The translations under genes and the position numbers were made by a program. Below the pieces are notes generated by a model. That model was not told where the DNA came from and searched no databases. It saw nothing but the letters and a program-made list of their open reading frames with translations. This document shows positions 1 to 13,522 of a stretch of DNA of 64,000 nt, one piece after another (the stretch's first letter is position 1; every line of letters begins with the position of its first letter). Source of the stretch: Sycobia sp. Sy_11. Taxonomy: Eukaryota; Arthropoda; Insecta; Hymenoptera; Epichrysomallidae. The stretch covers positions 5,000,001 through 5,064,000 of the forward strand of contig JACCIC010000004.1 in NCBI GenBank assembly GCA_018907035.1, read 5' to 3'.

Positions 1-3000
1 TATTTATATCTTATTTGGGAGACGCATATAATTAAGTGGTATGAAAATTAAATTCTATAAAATCAAAAAATTAACTTGTATACATCTGTAGAAATAACGA
101 TATAATTTTATTAAAGAATAAATTTGTATTCGGCGCGTATTAAGAAACAATCCGTTACAGTAATAAAATAATATAATTTGAAAAGCCTCAGATTTGGAAA
201 AACGAGCACAGTCAAAATTTATAGGCTTTGAAATAAATATCTCATTATTTAATCATACAGAATTTACATCAGATTGCGATTTTCCGTAGCTGAATGGAAC
301 ATTTCAATAGATTACAACGTTCAGGATTAAATAATGTTAATTGCGAATGATTGAACTTTCTTTTTGACAATGTATATAAATTGATCATCCACAATTCATA
401 TATTGTTTTTATATAGACAATGGAACGTATTCCTTTTCTACAAAAATTACCGCCGAAGAATAAACGGTGATCCCACTTTCTTCCTGGATCCGTTCCCCCT
501 GCCCGGCGAAAGAAAGCGAATTATTGGCCGAACGATTAATCGGCGACAAATCGGCGCCGGTACCCCTTCGCCGGCTATTCCGCGCGATCAAGCTAACGGA
601 AAATTCGATTCGACCGGGCGGCCGTTGGGACATAAATGACAGTGGTTCGAGAGGACGACCTCGCTCTCCACCCTCGCCCCTAACTCCTGCCCCTCAATCC
701 TCCAGATTCCGTTTAATAGCGTAATTAACGCCAATCCCGATATCCGGGGAACACTTAAAAAGGAGCGTCCCGGTAGGGACGCGGGCGAGTAAGGTAAAAA
801 GAAAATCAAGTGGAACGTGAAAGCGAGCGAACGAAAGGGGGTGTAAAGAGAGGGGGAAAAGCCGTAGAGAGGGAGAGAGAGAGAGGGGGGGAGGAGAGCG
901 AGAGAAAGCGTGGATGGACGAAATCCTGGATTAAGGATTGTCTATTTAGAGCCGTGGGCGTCTGCTTATACACGCCTATTAACTCTATGCATTTATATAT
1001 GTGAGTTATTGCACGAGGAATTTTAGGAACTGTTGAGGATGAATTTTTTTTTTGTGTAATTAAACGGGTGTTGCCGTCAGCTCAACTTTTTCAAGCGAGC
1101 CGGTTAGGGACGATTGCCGTATAATAGATAGCTTCATGTATGCATCGTGGAAAATAAAAGCATAGAGCAGTGTGCACAGACTAATATACTTATTCTTAAA
1201 TCAATGAAATAATCAGTTTTTATCTATCACTTTTGTGAATTTATATCTTTCTGCTAAACTATCAATGTAAATGAAGTTTTTCAGAATTATTGACTTTTTT
1301 CTATTGATAGAATTCTCGATATTTTACTAATAATACCATCTGCTTTAATTCTACAAAACGTTGACAGAATTCGGATGAATTTGAATTTTTTTTTATTTTG
1401 AAAACCGAAATGACCAATACAGCTGCGAGTATGATTAACTTATCTTCACATTGACAATCATTTTCTGAATACATCGAGATTATTAATTAATCATTGAAAT
1501 TTCGATGATGTTCGTTAACATTTATGCAGTCGTTTCACCGTTGCTCGCTGTCAGCTCACTATATTCAAAAGTTATCAAATCACGTTGAATGAACGTTATT
1601 TATTACATTCTATAAACGGTCATTTACGCCATTGATATTAATGAAACCTTTTGGCGCATTTCACATTAGCTGTACAATTTTCCCGCCAATCAATGCACGA
1701 CGCGAGAAACATATAATGATCGTAACCGTCATAATACTCGCTATTGTTTTAGTAATACTGGGAAATCATTACACGAGAATTTGTTCAATACCGCGCTATT
1801 AACAGTTCGCGAAGCCGAAGCGATTAACTAGAAATGCGAATGAACAAAAAAAGGGGAGGTAACGAAGAAGATTCGTTAGATTTAGAAAGATGTTCACCGT
1901 AATTGAACGTACGTTCCATAGACGAAACTGGCGACGTTTACTACTACATATACATCTCACTTATTGTCCATATGATTCAAATTTATTTTTCATTCGATTA
2001 ATCATTTTATATGATTTTCTGTTCCAACGTCATTGTTGCAAAAATGTAATAATTTTTTAATGGACTTTTATTAATAACGTTTTAGTCGAAATAGGGTACA
2101 TAAACAGTATTATTGATTCAAGAAAGTATCTATAATTCAAATATTTACATTTATTCAATAGAATTTATAACTTTTATATATGACTATTAACATTTTTGTA
2201 CTTATCGTTAACAAATCAAATAATAACGTAAATTACCTATGCAGATATGATTCTTTCTTTATGCGTAAATTATTGAAAATTTTTAGTAGTTAAGTTTAAG
2301 TAAATTAAAGTATCATAGTATTCGTACGAAATTCGAGCGCACTCTTTCGCACTGAAATTTTCCGGGCAGAAAAAAAGGATTGCGCAAACAAAAAAGTTTC
2401 CCGGAAAAGCGACTCGCTGTTTTCATCCGGGCTGTACTCAAATTAAAAGAGAGGGAGCGACCAACAGACAGTAAATATTAGCGGTGGCTGCGCGACGGAC
2501 ATGCTCGTAAAAGATCGGACGACAGCACTGGTAAAAAAAATATCAATTTAAGAATATTTCTTATCGCTCGTTTCTGCGACGAGAGTACTTTAATTTAAAA
2601 AAAAATATATGTTCAAGAAATAAATGAACGCAATTAGATCTGTTTAACAATTAAATCGAATTTTATCGTTAATTTAGTATTTAATTTCCAAAAATGTATA
2701 TTGTCTTAATAAGTGAATTGTACTGAACGTATATAATTTAAATTATATTCGAACTTGCAGATGTCTAGTCTAGTCGGTCACTCGCACGGTCATTTTTCAT
2801 TCTATGATAGAAATAATCAAGTATCAATTACGAGAAGATCCTGTTTTAAAGAAGCCGTTGTAAAGAAGCTATGATTTTAAAGGAATGAATTAATTGATTT
2901 CAATTGATGAACTAGTTTTTTTGTTTAATGAAAAATAAAAAAATTTCAGTTATTCAACAGTTAAAGCAGCTCGAATTAATTATAAATTTTAAATCTGCAT

Positions 3001-3830
3001 TTAGAAATCAATTAAATTAACCTAGGGGAGACTGCGTGGTATATTAATCAAGTGAAAAAATCGGTGTTTTGTCAGGCACGACGATCAGTGTCAAAAGGCC
3101 ATTGGTACTCTCTTTAAATTACAAAATGTGCCAGTTATACTATGAGCTATAAAATAAATGTATATCTAAACAATCATCTGTATCTTAGTTAGCGTCTCGT
3201 TAAAGAGAATTCTTAAAATCATTAATGTTTAATATATATGAAGAATATTTGGAAAATCAATTTATGAAAAATAGTGACAGATCTTAAAGCAATTATATAA
3301 CAATTGCTCACGATGTGTACGTTTATTAAAAACAATTTATGTGAACATTTTTAAATCGAGTGATAAAAATTTTAGTTCCAATCAAATTCTATATTCAGTC
3401 TTAATAAACTCTAATCAGTGGTACATAATTTGCCTGTGCAAGCAGAAGGTAAGAGAAACAAGAAGCTAAAATCATATATACTTTCTTTTTTTTCTTCTGT
3501 AAATACGGATTTTTTCATTTGTAAAAATCCTTCATTGTTACCCGAAGCAGAAGTTGCTGGTTACAATTATATTAATTTATAGCAGAACTTTATTTCTGTT
3601 TTTTTTTTATTTTCTCAAAACAGTTAAAATATTATTTTAGATTCACTATTCATTCTATTGCTTTGCAAAAACATATAAAATCAATATCTCAGTTTACATA
3701 AAAATTCTTTCGTGTAACACAATTTTTTTTGTCAATACCAATAAAACCTTCAACGCGAATTTCCATCGACTAGTCCGATAAAATTATATTCAATCAGGAA
3801 AATTCGCTGAATCTCAAGGCAAGATTCGCG
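1..3830. other. AT-rich non-coding DNA with one GC-richer patch
   Basis: No open frame of gene-like character is present. Positions about 440-960 form a GC-richer patch with CpGs (for example around 600-660) that ends in a purine-rich stretch. The short frames there overlap on both strands and resemble no family. From about 960 to 3830 the DNA is AT-rich, with homopolymer A/T runs and nothing I can name. Confidence 0.6.
836..905. repeat. GA/G-rich purine tract
   Basis: An almost unbroken purine strand of GAGAGG- and GGGGGAGG-type units lies at the 3' edge of the first GC-rich patch. It is imperfect, so it looks older than the clean dinucleotide arrays elsewhere. Its translation is an R/E/G-rich frame that is an artefact of the repeat. 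Confidence 0.7.
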
Positions 3831-3834
3831 CTCA

Positions 3835-4430
3835 TACGTGCGTACGTACGTCTGTGTGTCTTTCCACGGGACCGAGCGAGCGCGCAGGCGGCAAAGAGGA
3901 GCAAAGTTGACGGGGACTTTTTCGCGACTCTCATCACCATCCCGCCCCCTCTTTCCGTCTCATCCTCTCCCCAAAGCTAACGAACATCGAAGCTTCAGCG
4001 CAACCCGGGCCAATCAAGCTCGCGAGACGAACGAGCCCCACACTCACGGGCGCGCGCACACGCACACACACACACACGCATAGATATCTGGAATCACGGA
4101 AACGCTCCTACTCGTCTTCCGCGCCCTCCCTGGCATCCCCTCTCGAGAGCTCGTTAAGCGGACAGGGAGAGCTCGACGCGAGCCGGCAGGGGCTAGGAGA
4201 GGGGGCGAAGAACTGATGTTTTCGGCACCGTCGCGCAGCACCGCGTGACTCCCAATTAGCGCGGGGAGAGGCGGGCAGGTTTCACGGAAACGCACAGGAC
4301 TGTAGAGCGAGAGGGAGAGAGAGAGGGAGAGAGAGAGATTTTCCGACGGAGAGACTTAGTTCGGTGCCGAGATCAGCTCGTCGTCGTGGGGGGAGAGGGA
4401 TATGTAGAATCGACTCGGCCAATATCGTTT
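3835..4430. other. GC-rich island 1 (possible regulatory DNA)
   Basis: Sharp rise in G+C and CpG against AT-rich flanks. It contains alternating GTAC at the left edge, a CG/CA alternating tract in the middle and GAGAGG-type purines at about 4308-4338. Frames run through both strands without stops simply because of base composition. A promoter or enhancer role is inference only; I see no convincing TATA/initiator pair. Confidence 0.45.
4050..4082. repeat. (CG)n(CA)n alternating purine-pyrimidine tract
   Basis: Thirty-three consecutive bases alternate strictly between purine and pyrimidine, first CG steps and then mainly CA steps. Such tracts are known to favour Z-DNA under negative supercoiling. 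Confidence 0.85.
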
Positions 4431-6906
4431 TCTGCTTTATACGAAAGCGCGAGCACAAGCTACGATAAATCTTCAGGAGAATCGCTTCTTCCTTGCCCAT
4501 AAAACTAAGTATAATTTTATTTTTGCGGATCCAATAAATCCGAAACGTTATTAGCAAGCAGATAACACATTAGACCAGTTTATTATCTATATTTGAAACT
4601 TTTAAATTTGAATTTTCTGAAACAGCAAATACAAATTTCTTTGCTATTAAAAAGAAACTTGAAACTGTCACTATTTTATAGATAGAATATCTTTAGTTCT
4701 TACGATTTCTGAATTACTTCGGCTATTCTATGCTCGAATCTCGATGAAATGAACAGATTCATAACCAGAAAATTACCGTCCTCTGGAAATCTGCAAAATC
4801 TGTTTTAAAGTTTTTTAATACATTAATTGTTCCATTATACTTATTTACGAATTCATTATTTGGTCTTCGCGTGATAAAACAAGTTTGAAAAAATGGGATT
4901 TCACATCATAGTACGAGATCATTCGTCACATATCATTTAAAACTTCTGCTGTCGACGGTAAGCTAGGTTAGTTTGAGATGTACACTTTGATAGATTCTCT
5001 AGTCCGAGTACAATCCTGCTTATTACAGTACTAATATGTTTCTTTTCTATGATCTATACAAAGATAATACTGAGTTTATAGCGATTAAATCATTTCATTA
5101 CATATCGCACAATTCAGTAAGAGTGGAAAGCGATAATAATACCGTGATAATAGTCCTTTTAACTGTCGCTGCTCTGAACATTGTGAAATATAATTAGCAA
5201 ATGATATAAGGTATTGTAATTCCGTGTGCGCGTTCGAAACTAAAATTAAAACGCTTAACGGAAAATTTTACAATTACGACTAGCTGAGATCATTTGTATT
5301 TACATATTATATGTCAAATTTTTTTTTATCGACTACTAATTATAATAATTATTTCATTCATAGTATTTATACCGTATTTTATGTTTAGAAAATCTATGGT
5401 CCGATCATTTTGTGAAAAAATAAATAAAGATATTAAAATAAATAACAATGTCAATCAATAAAGATTTAGCGACTATGAAATTTAACGGTATTGAAAAATA
5501 AAATTTATTTAAGATAATTTTTACCTAAATTTCAGGCACCACTTAACCGGAAAGTTTGAATTGTTCTAAACTTCTCTTTCAATCTTTAGAATAAATTAAT
5601 ATGGTTCAGGCTCTAATTAGTAGTATAAAATTGCGTTTGAACCGATGAATTTTAATCGGCTTGGATTGTGTATATTTAACGGTTAAAGGTTAGTTATTAA
5701 AGGTGATCTTTTTCGATCAAAGAAGGTTAACATTTCCAGTTTAATTATTATACTTATAGAGCTCGATAAATATTTTAAAATTCTAAAAACTCCATGTTTT
5801 ATATATAAGATGTGCAATTTCGTTCAGTATTGATCAAATTTCATGAATTTATAGGATTCTTGGTTATTTTCTGTTTCACGCTAATTGGATATAAAATGAT
5901 AAATTGCAGTTTATTAAATCTGTTCCGCGGAGAATCTCTTATCAGAATTTTATTACTATCCCGATACTTCGCCCTATCGCAATAAAGATTATCTCATAAA
6001 ATTTCCTTAGCTCATAATGCGAAGCCTGATTTCGCACAAGAGGGTATATAAAATGTAATTGTATTATTTTTAATCAGCATTATTTATCCAAGATTCACAG
6101 CTCATTAGCTGAATATGTCACGAGCGACGATAAGATATTTCATATCTGTGACGGTTTAACCGACTGACTCTATATAATGCGAGCCATGGCAATTATCCTC
6201 AGTCGTTACTAATTGAATTAGTTGCACATTAAAGTTCCTAAAATTGAATTCACAACAATAGTATTGCCGAATTGAGATAAATTTCAAAGAATTACTATGT
6301 TTTCAAAAATTGCTACTGAACCAAATGAAGATATAAACCTATGTGCACAGTTATACGATGCATGTTAGGATCTTTAGACTGAAGAAGAAACAATGAACAA
6401 ATATTAAGAATAAAAAACAAAACATAAGAATATAATTCTTAGTATATCTCTATACGTATGGCGTGTTTCTTTTTCTGTTATAGATATAACTATACCAGCA
6501 ATATTATTCTTTAGAGTATAGTAAATCCTGCTAGTATTTGTTCTGCTATACTCTTGAAAATTATTTGAATGCTTATCGAACAGCTGTAAAAATAAAAAAA
6601 TATAAACTTTATTTATAAAACGTGAAATGGAACTTTTTTTTTTGGTTTGAGGTTACATTGAACTCAATTTTTTATCCGATACATAGCGAATTTATTTGAT
6701 AAATTTTAGTACTTTATGGTTTTTAAATCTTTTTAAAATTTACTATAATTTACAGTCAGATTCACTTGAAAATATGCCACGTTTAAGCGTGTGTTACAAA
6801 GCTCATGTAACTAGATCATGCGTCTATACGTCACCGCAATAATAGTATCTATCACTAATACGCTAATATCTGTCATATATATAATTTCCATTCATCGGAA
6901 CCTGCA

Positions 6907-6965
<59 letters not shown>

Positions 6966-8335
6966 TATCGTCTCAGGTCTCAGGCATTCGCAAATCACGG
7001 GCACGGCAGTCCTGCATCGTTGCGTGGCTCCGCCTTTCTCCGGCAATGTGCAGTTAATTAATACATACACACACACACACGCACATATCAGAGATCCGCT
7101 CGCAACTGGCTGTGAATTGAATTAAATTGAAGTAAATGGCGGCTTCTTCGCCGTCTAGGATGCAGCAAGCAATCGCGCATTGAGAAGTTGGTGGAAGGAC
7201 GTGAGAGAAAGTCTATTGTATATCCAAAAGAAATATATGAGAGAATTACCTTCGTACAAAAAATTATTATCAAATAAAAAGTATTGTCTTAGCTTGAGAA
7301 GATATTTTTAATTCGAAGTTCGTGAATTAATTAAAAATTTACTTAAAATGCTATACAAACAGTCATAAGCTGAAGGTAATATTTTTTAAAAAACTACATG
7401 TTCATGCCATGACTATTATACTACAACCATGTGATATAATTATAAAAAAATATCAATAAAGAAATAAAAAGTAAATTATAAAAATAATTAGTTTACATCA
7501 GTCCAATTAGTTATATTACGAGTTCTAATTAAATATACACCTCCTCAAACTTACTTCAATTATCTGACAAGGTAAATAATCAATTTCCACCGTCAGCAAT
7601 AAAAATAAATTATCGTTACTTTAACCTGGAATATATATAAGTTTTTAACTAATCTTCGTCCCTTTTTTTCTGCAAAATAAGGTTTTTAAGAATTCTTTTT
7701 TTACTAAACATCCTTACGATAGTACGATGCTCTTTGGACAAAAAGTGTTTGGAGAGCCACGATATACAGTGCTATAAAGTGATCAAAAGAAATATGAAAA
7801 AATATAACCATATGGCTAAAAATGAGCTTTATCGTTATAAATCACGGCCTGTTAATTTATTCAAGTTTCTATCGAAAATATAACCATTTTTATTAATAAA
7901 ATATATGATAAAAGTCCGAAAACCCAAAGTTTTTATGCTGCTAGCACGCAGATATCGATATTTGACAATGTTACAGGATTATATAGCATTTTATTAACAA
8001 TATCTAGTTTGTTGATTAGATAACTCTGGCAGTATCGTGATATTCAAAATAAAATTCGATCAAGCAAGCTTTAATTAAATTCTAATAATCATGCTAATAA
8101 GACACTTACATTCTGTACAATATTCAAATAAAATTTTGATACTAAACTCGAGTTAATTATAAGATGCTTGGACTCGCTGATTACGAATTATATATTTTAA
8201 GTGACTATAAAAGTATATTTAAATATATATTAGTCCAGGATATATAAATAGTATTTGAATTTTTAACGCATTTAAGATTTTAAGTAACATATTATATAGG
8301 TAGGTAAGACTTTTACAATATTTATAAGCATACAT
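4431..8335. other. AT-rich non-coding DNA
   Basis: No credible coding frame and no recognisable element apart from the simple repeats near 6.9-7.1 kb. A short moderately GC-rich stretch at about 6965-7035 follows the AT array. Poly-T runs and A/T-rich words dominate. Confidence 0.6.
6909..6963. repeat. (AT)n microsatellite
   Basis: Uninterrupted AT dinucleotides, about 27 units, followed within about 100 bp by a short (CA)n run at about 7066-7080. The array is self-complementary and can extrude as a cruciform. Confidence 0.97.
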
Positions 8336-8339
8336 CCTT

Positions 8340-8800
8340 TCAGATGTTGCAGAAGCGCTAGAGAGAAATAGCCGATTAGAGGGTGTCACAGCTTGACGCG
8401 CCTAAGAGAGAAGCATCGGGGGCTGCATTCGTCCGTTGGGTGACCGTGAGCCTTTTATAAACCTCGTTAAAACAGCAGCCTAAGCTCTAAGAGGGCGACG
8501 ATAAAGAAGACAATAGCAATTACATGGCCTGGCAGATCCCCGCTCCTTGATTGAGGGGAATGAAATCGGTGATTTCGGTACTTGGAATCCATGGGGCGGC
8601 GAGCTATTTCGAAATTTTGACTTATCTTTCAATCGAGCACGGTGAAGTTCACGAGGAACCGGGGGGGGGGGAGGGATCCGCAGCGAGCAAGTCGTCAACG
8701 GTACTCGGATCAAGTCTTCGGAATAAATAGAAGCGCGGACGAAAGCTGTCACGTTCAAAAACTCAAGTGCATTTGCTGTTGTACATCTGTGTAATGTGAT
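8340..8800. other. Moderately GC-rich patch
   Basis: GC-richer than its flanks, with an 11-base G run at 8661-8671. A 111-codon minus-strand frame (8480-8815) crosses it but reads as low-complexity proline/serine-rich sequence with no family resemblance, so I do not call it a gene. Function unknown. Confidence 0.4.
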
Positions 8801-10798
8801 ATTTATATCCGTCAAAGATTAGTATACGCCTATGTTCTAAAACAAAACTAATCCTTTATTTAGAATATAAAATAGAAAAAAACCTAAAGCAATAGTTAGA
8901 ATTTTCCAAATTTTTCTCTTTTTTCCTGGTTAATGCCTTAGATGTAAGACAAACTATTATTTTATAATTGAAGTATAAATCAAAACATCGACTTCTTAAA
9001 AATTAAGTATCGCAGTTTTTATAACAAATATACGAGTAGGGTCCACTTTGTCGGTTCGATTGTTTCCGAGGATATGAACATCTTACTAAATAAAATTGCA
9101 AATATATACATCGACCCAAGATTCCGGGAGGTTGATTGGTTCCCGAGACCGCGACGAGCGTTTATCCAAAATTATTCTTTTAACGTTTTCGAGTGAGATA
9201 TACTCGGTTTGTCATATGTACTTTCTGATTATGAAATATCATATAAATTGAGTTGATATTGCATTTTCAAGAGGTGACTTTGAACTTCTTCCCATTTGTT
9301 ATTTTTGAGACAGCCAAAGGTTTGTTTGCATTTAGTATAAAATAACGTTAACACCGATTGAAAATTATTGCTGAGCGCTGGATTTCCAGTGCGGATCTCT
9401 GAATGGATAATAATAGAAAATTTCTAGACAAAACTGATATTTATGCACGTAAACCCAATATCTGTAAATGTAAAACAAAAAAGCTGGCAATTCAATTACT
9501 ACTTTCTATAGGACTCACGTTTTGATAAGGATTTCTAAACTACAGAAATTTCAATCAACTAACGTTTCAGCGCAGTTTTAATAATGAAAAAATAATATTT
9601 TAGCAACATTTTTTTAAAAAATAATAGGCAGTATTTATAGTATTTTAGATGACATGCGCAAACAATATTTCATCCTCATTTATATCATTATAATTCTATT
9701 ACATTATGCAGAATTAGATTTCCATCATATTTCGATTTCCGTAACCGTATAGGTGGAGAAATTTTGATGCAGAATTCATTCCGCGCGCAGATAATTCAAT
9801 AGAATAGAATCCGTATATTGGGTAACAACAATTTTGAACCTGAAAATTCACCAGAAATCAAAATAGGCGAATGAAATTTAAAAGCCTCAGCTCTAACTTT
9901 ATATATATATATATCTACACTAGTTACTGAAAACCACCATTAAATGATTCTTGGCAGTGTTCTCAAAGTTCGAGGTGCAGTGCAGACGTTGCCCTTTCCG
10001 CACGCTTCGTGTTTGCCAGCATCGTGGTATAATTCGCAGATTGGGAGAGAGAGAGACAGAGCAAGAGAGGGTAGGGTAGAGAGGGGAAGGGGGTAGAATG
10101 GAGGTAGGAGAAAGGGACTGCTTTTCGCGTTCCAGGATGCCGAATCCGCACGGCGAGAGATTAAATTGGCCTGGGCAATTGTGAAAATGAAGCGAGAGCA
10201 GTCAAATGGGCAATGAAACTCGTTGGTTTTGACTGATATGAATTAAAGTTTAGAATGAAGTAAGCGAATATGGTGCGGTGTCAATGAGTGTGTGAGGGGG
10301 GAAAATGATCAGATTTTGAGAAAAAAAATTATGTATTTTAGTATGGAATCAAATTCTATTGTTTTACTAAATTGTCATTGAATTTTAACTCGGATACTTA
10401 AATAATTTTGCCACTATGTGCATAATAGATTACATATATATTGTTGAGAATCAATTTGCATTTATTGCGTTGACTATATACATCTACATATTTTTATTTG
10501 TAAAAATTTAAGAAACTCTTCCTGGCGAAAGCTATTGGCCATTATTTCTTTTAATTGAGAAAGATGCCAGATTACTCTAAAGTATTTGAAGTAGTAACTA
10601 ATTTTTTATATAGCTCATTCATAATGTTCTTTTTGATTTCATTTCCTGTCAATCATTAATAGTTCAATTCTTTAGCAGGCTTAGGTTTTACGCATTCAGT
10701 TGAATTAATTTTAAATAATTATCATTTAAAAGCTTTAGTTAAGATTATTTTTTTCTATATTTTATCAGGCTTTAAGCTATGGGTGATATTGGTAGGAG
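8801..10798. other. AT-rich non-coding DNA with a purine-rich patch
   Basis: Mostly AT-rich. A short TA array lies at 9900-9914. Positions about 9965-10310 are G/A-rich on the plus strand, with GAGAGA and GGGGAAGGGGG words. No gene-like frame or other element recognised. Confidence 0.5.
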
Positions 10799-10803
10799 TA
10801 TTA

Positions 10804-10828
10804 TTAGGAGACAAACTTAGGTTCCGAC
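10804..10828 (+). repeat. Mariner left terminal inverted repeat
   Basis: Begins TTAGGAGACAAACTTAG and is preceded by TA. It pairs with 11902-11926 at 22 of 25 positions. In transcriptional terms this is the 3' end of the element. Confidence 0.93.
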
Positions 10829-10879
10829 CTTTTTTAACGAAAAAAGGACATTTATGATGGAAAATGAATACACGTTAGC

Positions 10880-11740
10880 TTAATCAAAATATTTTCCATC
10901 ATTTTCTACTACTTTCTCCCATCTTTCTGGTAATATGGCGATACCGTGCCGAAAAAACGATGGCGGTTTCGAGACGATCCAATCATTCAGAAATTCTCGC
11001 ACTTCTTGAACATGTCGGGAGTATGTATCAACGTATTCTCCTGGTCAGTACTGGGCTATTTCTGGCTGGATGCGGCAACACTTCCCATTCGAGCTCCAAA
11101 TGTTTTTGTGCAAGTTTTTGAGCGTTCTCATGCAAGAGAATGACTTTGCGCCTATTTCTCGCGATTGCTGATCTATGTTCGATCAATTTCTGTTGCAAAT
11201 CATTCAGTTGGTGTTTGTATATCTCGGCAGGGACGGTTTCATTCAGTTTTCGCAGCTCGTAGTCCAGCAGACGCTGTTGGTCCCACCAAATGCACAGCAA
11301 CACTTTTAGGCCGTAGATGTTGTGCTGTCGATGGTCGTTTTAGTATCGATGCCGACGGTTGGCCTAGGTCTACCCATGACTTTTTGCGTTTAGAATATTA
11401 GATCCACTTTTCATTACCAGTCACAGAAAACTCTTCTTTTTTTGCCTGGTACGTTTGCCAACTGCTCTATCACTGGCTCCTAACCTATTAGCGAGTTATT
11501 TTCGAGTTTGAGCTACGTTTTCGTTCAATAATGCTTACAATTCACTATGTTCAAACTTCTCGATTGTCAAGAACGTTCTTTATCATTAGCATCAATATCT
11601 CCACTTCTAAATTGCTGAAACCACTCTTTACATATTGTAAGCGATGGAGCTTCGCATAACATTCTTGAAGCAATCGATAAGTTTCTGCTACACTTTTTTC
11701 AAATCAAAATAGTGCAAAAGAACGTGTCGAAAAAACGATT
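10880..11740 (-). pseudogene. Mariner transposase pseudogene (DD34D class)
   Basis: Once encoded the cut-and-paste transposase of the surrounding element. Reading the minus strand and changing frame where needed, I see in order: a helix-turn-helix region with TICKEWFQQFRSGD near 11580-11640; the first catalytic block VTGNEKWI at 11401-11424; the linker KRKKSWVDLGQPS at about 11350-11390; WWDQQ near 11280; the second catalytic block HENA at about 11121-11132; WEVLPHP just downstream; and the C-terminal WIVSK and LPERWEKVV near 10905-10970, ending at a TAA at 10880-10882. The longest intact piece is 91 codons (11028-11303). In-frame stops, for instance directly after VTGNEKWI, and at least two or three frameshifts make it non-functional. 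The usual GDE and HDN aspartates read N (codon 11413-11415) and E (11127-11129), the third aligns with V, and about nine residues between the second and third are missing. The exact start cannot be fixed. Confidence 0.93.
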
Positions 11741-11901
11741 TATCGCGATTGATTTGGCACTGATCAAAAAATTATAATGTTTACACAAATTATGGCGCCT
11801 GTTAACTGAATTTTATTTATAAATGCCACAACTAAAAAATAAGTACTAGATCCGACACAAATGACTTTTCGTACTACTTATATCGCCATCTAAACGTGAA
11901 A

Positions 11902-11926
11902 GTCGGAAACTGAGTTTGCCTCCTAA
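11902..11926 (-). repeat. Mariner right terminal inverted repeat
   Basis: On the minus strand it begins TTAGGAGGCAAACTCAG, and it is followed on the plus strand by TA. It differs from the other end at three positions. It is the 5' end of the element relative to the transposase remnant. Confidence 0.93.
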
Positions 11927-11928
11927 TA

Positions 11929-13520
11929 GTTTCATTGACGGTCGCATTTGTGGTATCGGCAGGATTTTTATTTATACGTTTACTTTTGCTGTCAGTTATT
12001 TTATTAGACACGAATCATTTGCTTCGAAGCCTTTCCTGGCTGCAAATAAGACGTATAAGTATACATCTATGGGAAAGTATAGTAATCATCTTTCCCGCAA
12101 TAACTTGAATTGATATTTTGAAACTTGTCCTAAATATTTTGAAATCATGTTGTCAATGTCATACTTACGACGTAGACTTGGTTTCTAAAACTAATCATGT
12201 AACCTTCCAAGCCATTCTTATTGAATATTGTTTCGAGATGTAAATTTTCTTGATGTGATTTTAACCTTAAACAGATTCAAGAAAATTTCAAGTTCTTAAT
12301 TAGCTACTTCATTATATTTTATAGTAATTATCTTATGTTTATCCGAATTTTCTCGTTTATAATTGATTCCATTTTCTCTCGTTATTCGTATACGTAATTT
12401 CTAGATGAACGTACGCTTATAGGATACATGTAATATCCGCATAAATTATATCCGATGATGGTTAAATTCCATAAGTTGGGATGTCTAAATGCATTCTCAC
12501 TTCATCTGCAAAACTCACGGATAGTCTACTCGTGATATTAGCTCCGTGTATAGTTAGGACCCCATTCTCAGTAGGATCGGAACGTCAGAGTTGTCAGTAA
12601 ACACGTCCATCAAACTTTGATATCCAAACGTGAACAACATTTATATGAAATAGTATCTTTAAACTAATCGTTTGAAACACATATTGGCCGTGCCACAGTG
12701 CACACACCTCTGAAATACAAATCAAGAATTATGCTACAGAATTACAGCCACAGAAAATGTATATTTACGAGATTCCTCGATATAATATCCGATATTTTTT
12801 CCCGATTTCCAGACGAATAAGCGGTACATTTGTTCGAATAAGCGAACGACATAAATCTTCCAGTTTCACGTTTCAAGATATAATCGTTTTATGGCCCACG
12901 GGCACGCTCGGTTCATTTTCTCTCGATCAGCGGCCAATCTGATTCGAACGCGGCCCCCTCTGATCGCCGATGAAGTTTCCGCGCAGTGGACTCCCACCGA
13001 TGTGCTGTAAACAAGAGAGCACAAATATATTTATATGTAGATATATTTCGGCGAGCGAAATTGCAAGATTTGCATCGAAAAATCGAAAAGCGGACGGGCC
13101 AGCTTTGTCATCCACGTTGTTCGAATAAATTGTTGAAAATGACGCTTTTCCGTGTTGGAATTTTTTTTCGGGAAAGATAGTTGAGAATTATTTCATGATA
13201 TACACAGATTTTGGCATTTTGTCAAGAAGTGCAGCTTATATAAAACTAACATGTTGCACGTATATGAAGCACGTGGAAAATGATCGATTTAAAATTTTAA
13301 GCTCTTTAGAGAATAATACTTAATGTAATAATTTATAAAATCTAATAGATTCTTTTTGTGAAAGCAATCATTATTATAAATATTTTATGTCATTTAAGAA
13401 TTTAACACTGCGATTATGTAACAAAACCTTTCTCTTTCCACTTACTCATGCTCGATAGCTATTTGTTATTAAAATACTAATTAAGTCATCATAAGTAAAA
13501 TTTGAATCATATTTTTTTTA
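11929..13520. other. AT-rich DNA with a GC-richer patch at about 12880-13160
   Basis: No coding gene recognised. The patch at 12880-13160 has CpG-containing words on an otherwise AT-rich background, and short frames on both strands that show no family similarity. A conserved non-coding element is possible but cannot be shown from one sequence. Confidence 0.45.
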
Positions 13521-13522
13521 TA

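Larger units (their letters stand above)
10804..11926 (-). mobile_element. Decayed mariner-family (Tc1/mariner) DNA transposon
   Basis: The element is bounded by 25-bp inverted terminal repeats, 22 of 25 positions identical, and flanked on both sides by TA (10802-10803 and 11927-11928), the target duplication expected of Tc1/mariner elements. It is 1123 bp, somewhat shorter than typical mariners of about 1.3 kb, consistent with internal deletions. Transposase-like sequence fills the interior on the minus strand but is broken by frameshifts and stops. Complete ends with a ruined coding region indicate an old, non-autonomous copy. I cannot assign the mariner subfamily with confidence from the termini alone. 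Confidence 0.95.

Noticed and set aside
4960..4980. Telomeric TTAGG-type repeat
   Set aside because: Only a single TTAGGTTAG-like word, no array.
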